This document shows positions 59,829 to 64,000 of a stretch of 64,000 nucleotides of DNA, one piece after another; the stretch's first letter is position 1; the number at the start of each line of letters is the position of its first letter. Origin of the DNA: Luteibacter sp. 9135. GTDB taxonomy: Bacteria > Pseudomonadota > Gammaproteobacteria > Xanthomonadales > Rhodanobacteraceae. The stretch is from assembly GCF_000745005.1 (NCBI RefSeq), contig NZ_JQNB01000001.1, positions 4,395,501-4,459,500 of the forward strand, in the 5' to 3' direction. Position numbers and translations under genes: made by a program. The notes under the pieces are model-generated. The model made no database searches. It was not told where the DNA came from and saw nothing but the letters and a program-made list of their open reading frames with translations.

Positions 59829-61529
59829 ATGCGCCTCAGCCAGTTCCATCTCGCCACCGTCAAGGAAGTTCCCGCCGACGCGGAAATCGCCAGCCACCAG
59901 CTGATGCTGCGCGCCGGCATGATCCGCAAGCTGGCGTCCGGCCTGTACACCTGGTCGCCGCTGGGCCTGCGCATCATGCGCAAGGTGGAAGCCATCGTGC
60001 GCGAGGAAATGGTCCGCGCCGGCGCCATCGAGGTCCTGATGCCCTCGGTGCAGCCACGCGAGTTGTGGGAAGAGACGGGCCGCTGGGAGAAGTTCGGCGG
60101 CCAGCTGCTTAAGATCAAGGATCGCAAGGAGCAGGAGTTCTGCTACGGCCCCACGCACGAGGAAGTCATCACCGATTTCGCGCGCAACGAGCTGAAAAGC
60201 TACAAGCAACTGCCGCTCAACTTTTTCCAGATCCAGACCAAGTTCCGTGACGAGATCCGCCCCCGCTTCGGCGTGATGCGCGCGCGCGAGTTCCTGATGA
60301 AGGATGCCTATTCCTTCCACCTCACGCCGGAATCGCTGGGCGACACCTACAAGGTGATGTACGACGCCTATTCGCGCATCTTCACCCGCCTGGGCCTCAC
60401 CTTCCGCGCCGTGGATGCCGACACCGGTGCCATCGGCGGCAGCGCCAGCCACGAATTCCAGGTCATCGCCGACTCGGGCGAGGATGCCATCGCGTTCTCC
60501 GACGGTTCGTCCTACGCGGCCAACATCGAGAAAGCCGAAGCCATGGCGCCCGGCATCGAGCGTCCGCTGCCGTCCGCCGAACTGGTGCGCGTCGCCACGC
60601 CGACCCAGCGCACCATCGAGGAGATCACGGCGTTTCTCGGCGTGCCCGCGGCGCAGACGGTCAAGACGATCCTCGTACGCGGCGTGGAAGGCCTGGTCGC
60701 GCTGGTGGTGCGTGGCGATCACGACATCAACGAAGTGAAGGCGGCCCACCTGCCCGAGCTGCCCGACACCTCCGAACTGGCCAGCGAGGCGGATATCCTC
60801 GCCGCGATCGGCACGCGCGCCGGCTTCATCGGCCCGGTCGGCCTGCCCGACACCATCCCGGTCATCGTCGACCGCAGCGCCGCAGTGCTGGCGGATTTCG
60901 TCTGCGGCGGCAACCAGGACGGCACCCATTACACCGGCGCCAACTGGCAGCGCGACGCACGGATCAACCGCGTGGCCGACATCCGCAAGGTGGTCGACGG
61001 CGACACCTCGCCGGATGGCCACGGCACGCTGCGCCTGGCCCGCGGCATCGAGGTCGGCCACATCTTCCAGCTCGGCCAGAAATACGCCGAGGCCATGGGC
61101 GCCCGCGTACTCGACAACAACGGCAAGATGGCCACCATGTACATGGGCTGCTACGGCATCGGCGTCAGCCGTATCGTCGCCGCGGCGATCGAACAGCGCC
61201 ACGACGACGCCGGCATGATCTGGACCGACGCCATGGCGCCGTGGCGCGTGGCCGTCTGCATCATCAACCCGAAGAACGATCCGCTCGTCACCGAAGCGGC
61301 CGAGTCGCTCTACCAGACGCTGTCACAGGCGGGCGTGGATGCCGTGCTGGACGATCGCGGCCTGCGTCCCGGCCCGATGTTCGCGGACATGGAGCTGATC
61401 GGCATCCCGCACCGCGTGGTGGTCAGCGGACGCGGCCTGGAAGCCGGCACCTTCGAATACCGCGCGCGCACGGATGCCGAAGCCCGCAACATCACCCGCG
61501 ACGACCTGCTGGCGCTGCTCAACCCCTGA
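59829..61529 (+). CDS. proS: Prolyl-tRNA synthetase
   Basis: 566 residues, the bacterial type with the inserted YbaK-like editing domain (about residues 225-380). Class II motifs: [10 protein letters not shown] (motif 1 region), [17 protein letters not shown] (motif 2) and G-C-Y-G-I-G-V-S-R (motif 3). It charges tRNA-Pro. No terminator is seen after the gene; a REP pair starts 20 bp later. Confidence 0.98.
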   Translation: MRLSQFHLATVKEVPADAEIASHQLMLRAGMIRKLASGLYTWSPLGLRIMRKVEAIVREEMVRAGAIEVLMPSVQPRELWEETGRWEKFGGQLLKIKDRKEQEFCYGPTHEEVITDFARNELKSYKQLPLNFFQIQTKFRDEIRPRFGVMRAREFLMKDAYSFHLTPESLGDTYKVMYDAYSRIFTRLGLTFRAVDADTGAIGGSASHEFQVIADSGEDAIAFSDGSSYAANIEKAEAMAPGIERPLPSAELVRVATPTQRTIEEITAFLGVPAAQTVKTILVRGVEGLVALVVRGDHDINEVKAAHLPELPDTSELASEADILAAIGTRAGFIGPVGLPDTIPVIVDRSAAVLADFVCGGNQDGTHYTGANWQRDARINRVADIRKVVDGDTSPDGHGTLRLARGIEVGHIFQLGQKYAEAMGARVLDNNGKMATMYMGCYGIGVSRIVAAAIEQRHDDAGMIWTDAMAPWRVAVCIINPKNDPLVTEAAESLYQTLSQAGVDAVLDDRGLRPGPMFADMELIGIPHRVVVSGRGLEAGTFEYRARTDAEARNITRDDLLALLNP

Positions 61530-61548
61530 GCAGGCCGTAACGCCCCGT

Positions 61549-61657
61549 GTAGGAGCGCGCGCTCGCGCGCGACATGTGTTGAGGCCGCCCCCCGGAGCTG
61601 GCGCGCCAGCCCAACGGTTATCGCGAAACGATGTCGCGCGCGAACGCGCGCTCCTAC
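61549..61657. repeat. GTAG-type REP pair (inverted, 27-bp arms)
   Basis: Arms 61549-61575 and 61631-61657 are inverted copies that agree at 26 of 27 positions, separated by 55 bp. The head is GTAGGAGCGCGCG, with a GCGCGC-rich palindrome rather than the GCACGATGTGC core of the first copies. It lies between proS and the convergent secreted-protein gene. Confidence 0.88.
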
Positions 61658-61698
61658 ATGTCGGGGCCCCGGCGCATCGCACCCTCAGCGATATCGCA

Positions 61699-62598
61699 TC
61701 ATTGCACCGCCCTATTGATCGCCTTCGCATAATCCGCCGTGGTCCGGCCCGACGCCGAACACTTCTGGATATCGTCGTACAGCCACATGAAGCCGCCCGG
61801 GATACCGGCGCTCTGCTTCCACGCCGCCATCTTCGATTGCACGGTCGCCGGTGAATCACCGGCCGAGCAGCCGCTGCCATTCTTCGACCACAGCCCCGGA
61901 ATCACCGGCATGCCCAGCGCACTCGTCCACTGCGCCGGATTGTTGCCCGTCCCGCCGGCATAGGCCTGCAGGTAGATCTTGTCCACAGCGCTACCCAGGT
62001 TGGTCTTCAACGACGCCCAGAAGCTGCGATTGGTGTAAGGCGCAAACGTGATCTTGTAACCCAGGCCAGCCAGCATTTTTCCGAACGCCGTCGCGGACGC
62101 CAGATCGTAAGCGCTCTCGTCGTCAAAATTGGCCGCATCCGCCCCGGTAATCTGCTTGAGCAGCTGGAAATTCCGGTACAGGATACTGTCCGGGCCAGTG
62201 CCGGAACCCGCGCCGGTGCCGTTGACCAACGCCTCAATACTTTCGAAATCCGTGGTGCCGCCTGCCCCGATCGATACCTCGATGCGATTGACCGAGGTGG
62301 GCGCCTGTTTAAGGGTCGCCAGTTCCGCCGACCAGCCGGTATTCGGACCGATATAGCTGCCATTGCTGATCAGCGGCTCGTCGTTGAGGTGCAGGTCGCC
62401 GTTGGTGTCGACATGCACGCTCCACAACATCACGGTAGTGAATCCGGACGCGCGAAGGTCGTTCATCACAGCGGTACCACCGCTGTAAAAGGGGCCACCA
62501 CCGTAAATGGCGGATTCGGCGAGGGCGCTCCCGGAAAGGCAAAGGCTACCGGCGAGGATGAGTCCTAATAGGGATTGACGTGGACGCGCGATAGACAT
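61699..62598 (-). CDS. Secreted protein of unknown family, possible glycosidase-like barrel
   Basis: 299 residues with a Sec signal peptide (MSIARPRQSLLGLILAGSLC) cleaved after A-L-A/E. The mature protein alternates strands and helices: I-Y-G-G-G-P-F-Y, T-V-M-L-W-S-V-H-V, I-E-V-S-I-G-A-G-G-T, A-A-N-F-D-D-E-S-A-Y-D, I-Y-L-Q-A-Y-A-G-G and G-F-M-W-L-Y-D-D-I. This order, with an acidic pair at the end of a central strand, resembles glycoside hydrolase barrels such as family 18. I do not recognise a named family. Cysteines near 245 and 280 could pair. Confidence 0.65.
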   Translation of the reverse strand: MSIARPRQSLLGLILAGSLCLSGSALAESAIYGGGPFYSGGTAVMNDLRASGFTTVMLWSVHVDTNGDLHLNDEPLISNGSYIGPNTGWSAELATLKQAPTSVNRIEVSIGAGGTTDFESIEALVNGTGAGSGTGPDSILYRNFQLLKQITGADAANFDDESAYDLASATAFGKMLAGLGYKITFAPYTNRSFWASLKTNLGSAVDKIYLQAYAGGTGNNPAQWTSALGMPVIPGLWSKNGSGCSAGDSPATVQSKMAAWKQSAGIPGGFMWLYDDIQKCSASGRTTADYAKAINRAVQ

Positions 62599-62786
62599 GA
62601 CGATTTCCTTGTTGAGGAAGATGATGGCCGGCGATCACAACGGCCGGCGATCGAGCTGAATTGGGCCAGATAGCCCGTCATGAACTGTAGGATTAATCCG
62701 ATAATTTAGTGCGATAACGTCGAGCATCCCATATGGAGTTCCCATGGGTACGCCAATTAGGTCACAATTACGCTCGTTAACCCTTT

Positions 62787-62810
62787 CCGGTTAATAGCCT
62801 GATTAACCGG
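62787..62810. promoter_or_regulatory. Inverted repeat upstream of the H-NS-type gene
   Basis: CCGGTTAAT and ATTAACCGG are perfect 9-bp arms with a 6-bp spacer, 36 bp before the start codon, within an AT-rich leader. A second, shorter palindrome (GGATTAATCC) is at 62690-62699. Either could be an operator, for example for autoregulation. The hairpin lacks a T run, so it is unlikely to be a terminator. Confidence 0.45.
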
Positions 62811-62846
62811 GCAACCACCCTCTTAAATCATCACCGGGAGATGCCC

Positions 62847-63170
62847 ATGGCCATCGATATCAAGAATCTCAACCTCAACCAGCTCAGCGAGTTGATCGCC
62901 AAGGCCCAGTCGCGCCAGAACGAAATGCGCAAGGACCGGATTTCCGACCTGCGCGATAAAATCAATGGCATGATCAAGGCCGAGGGTTTGACCTTTGATG
63001 AGGTGTTCGGCGTACGAGCCCCGAAGTCACGTCGTACCGGCACGTCCGTAGCGGCAAAGTACCGCAATCCGGACGATGCCGAACAGACCTGGTCGGGTCG
63101 CGGCAAGCGCCCCCGCTGGTTCAACGATGCACTGAAGGCTGGCAAGAAAGAAAGCGACCTGCTGGCCTGA
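62847..63170 (+). CDS. H-NS family nucleoid-associated protein
   Basis: 107 residues from ATG 62847, six bases after GGGAG; ATG 62841 would abut the ribosome binding site. The N-terminal half is a helical oligomerisation region (L-N-Q-L-S-E-L-I-A-K-A-Q-S-R). The C-terminal DNA-binding motif is P-D-D-A-E-Q-T-W-S-G-R-G-K-R-P-R-W, matching the T-W-S/T-G-R-G-x-x-P-x-W signature of H-NS proteins. Such proteins silence AT-rich, horizontally acquired DNA, and may act on regions such as 42938-43816. A long AT-rich leader suggests autoregulation. Confidence 0.93.
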   Translation: MAIDIKNLNLNQLSELIAKAQSRQNEMRKDRISDLRDKINGMIKAEGLTFDEVFGVRAPKSRRTGTSVAAKYRNPDDAEQTWSGRGKRPRWFNDALKAGKKESDLLA

Positions 63171-63199
63171 GCCTCACGCTACACCGAAGAACCACGACC

Positions 63200-63228
63200 G
63201 ACGCCAGACGGCTTGCCGTACTGGCGTC
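63200..63228. terminator. Long hairpin downstream of the H-NS-type gene
   Basis: Stem GACGCCAG/CTGGCGTC is extended by ACGG/CCGT with one bulged A, loop CTTG. It lies 30 bp after the stop codon and 21 bp before the end of the convergent gene. No strong T run follows on the plus strand, so it may be a weak bidirectional terminator. Confidence 0.55.
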
Positions 63229-63248
63229 ATTCGTATCCGCCCCCAGCG

Positions 63249-64000
63249 TCAGCGCTTCACGGGGAGTGGAGCAACGCTGTCACGATCGATCGTCCCCTCA
63301 TCCCTCGCTATCGAGAAGCCCTCAAGCTCAAGGGGGTAACGCGTCGAATAGGCCGCTTTCTTGGAAAAAACACTGATGGTGACCGACGACGATGTAGCAA
63401 CGAACGATGTGTGGTGAAATCTACCCGCTACGTACCGGTCACGCACGTCGGTCGCACCTGCTACCTCGATATCGACGCCCGGCTGAATGTACCGGGTCAC
63501 GGAAATAATCCTGTACCGCTTTCCTCGAACGGTCATGACGTCGAATTCGAGCAACAGACGACGCACCTGATCCGCAAGGTATACCGGCATACCTTCAATA
63601 GTCGCCTGCTTCAAAGGATACCCTGTCGGGCCTGGCCGGCTATAGGCAAGCAGGCGATTTTCCGGAGCACCGAGGAATCCCGACCAGTGATAATGCACGA
63701 GATCGATAAACCCGCTGCCCGTGCTGTTTTTCCCGCCAGACCCGCCGCTGCCCACTCCAGCGTCTCCCGCGTCGGTATCTCCGTTAGTCCCCGAGCCACG
63801 TGTGCCGGCATTCTCCGAGCCCCCCGTACTACCTGTTTCGCCCGTACTACCTGTGCCGCCCGAATTACCCGTGCCGCCCGAATTACCTGTGCCAACCGAA
63901 TTACCTGTGCTTCCCGCGCCAGCATTACCGGGAGAGACACTTTCGCCCGAGCCACCCGCGCCGTGCTTCGCCAGAATCACCGTCGCGAAGAAGTCCTTTT
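63249..64000 (-). CDS. Partial protein with glycine-rich repeat region, 5' end missing
   Basis: The frame ends at 63249 and is still open at the right edge, so the N-terminus lies outside. GTG 63980 is only a possible internal start; the residues before it (K-D-F-F-A-T) are in frame. After A-K-H-G-A-G-G comes about 85 residues of Gly/Ser/Thr/Asn repeats built partly from 18-bp DNA repeats, then a globular domain starting F-I-D-L-V-H-Y-H-W-S-G-F with a beta-rich end (R-G-K-R-Y-R-I-I-S-V-T-R). The composition suggests a surface-exposed linker. The family is not recognised. Confidence 0.6.
   Translation of the reverse strand, partial: KDFFATVILAKHGAGGSGESVSPGNAGAGSTGNSVGTGNSGGTGNSGGTGSTGETGSTGGSENAGTRGSGTNGDTDAGDAGVGSGGSGGKNSTGSGFIDLVHYHWSGFLGAPENRLLAYSRPGPTGYPLKQATIEGMPVYLADQVRRLLLEFDVMTVRGKRYRIISVTRYIQPGVDIEVAGATDVRDRYVAGRFHHTSFVATSSSVTISVFSKKAAYSTRYPLELEGFSIARDEGTIDRDSVAPLPVKR
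63823..63912. repeat. Five 18-bp tandem repeats inside the glycine-rich gene
   Basis: Units at 63823, 63841, 63859, 63877 and 63895, each 18 bp, such as CCCGAATTACCTGTGCCA, differing by one to four bases. On the coding strand they encode hexapeptides of the G-T-G-N-S-G or G-S-T-G-E-T type. Being a multiple of three, copy-number changes would keep the frame. Confidence 0.85.

Overview
The window is GC-rich chromosomal DNA of a gammaproteobacterium in the Xanthomonadales (Lysobacterales). Three things point there: the order murJ-ribF-ileS-lspA-ispH next to a minor-pilin operon, several GTAG-type REP palindromes of the kind known from Stenotrophomonas/Xanthomonas relatives, and a VirD4 coupling protein beside an effector with a C-terminal XVIPCD-like domain. 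A Rhodanobacteraceae genus such as Luteibacter or Dyella would fit, but the genus is inference only.

Layout. 1-9771: end of a LAB_N membrane protein gene, tRNA-Val, then a seven-gene minus-strand type IV pilus operon (pilV-pilW-pilX-pilY1-pilE-DUF4124-fimT) in which five of the six junctions are start/stop overlaps or nearly so. 9772-13171: small accessory genes, including a divergent HxlR/short-chain dehydrogenase pair with a palindromic operator candidate, a dehydroquinase-like protein without catalytic residues, and a small cupin. 13363-20633: tRNA-Thr and the housekeeping block murJ-ribF-ileS-lspA-ispH. 20764-23197: rpsT, and rplU-rpmA-obgE behind a near-consensus promoter. 23206-33188: REP elements, a DUF2059 protein, uvrA, a thioesterase, DUF4139, an enoyl-CoA hydratase-like gene, folA with a Nudix-ThiE fusion, and a second HxlR/reductase pair. 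33189-33585 has no gene and holds REP elements, including a four-unit tandem array that touches thyA.

33586-40419: thyA, lgt, an S9 peptidase and a large TonB-dependent receptor. 40508-45664 is the most distinctive part: an orphan-looking VirD4 gene, an AT-rich lipoprotein gene and a three-domain phospholipase-like effector (DUF2235, PG_binding_1, XVIPCD-like). This reads as an antibacterial type IV secretion effector/immunity module beside its own coupling protein; no virB genes are visible here.

45808-53593: TPM/LemA proteins, diacylglycerol kinase, a POT peptide transporter, a RegB/RegA-type redox two-component pair, and a second two-component pair whose response regulator is cut off inside its DNA-binding domain. 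53712-61529: tesA and ybbA-ybbP (start codons overlapping on opposite strands), pssA-holD-rimI, a second DUF4124 gene and proS. 61549-64000: a REP pair, a secreted protein of unknown family, an H-NS-type gene with an inverted repeat upstream, and the 3' part of a glycine-rich repeat protein that runs off the right edge.
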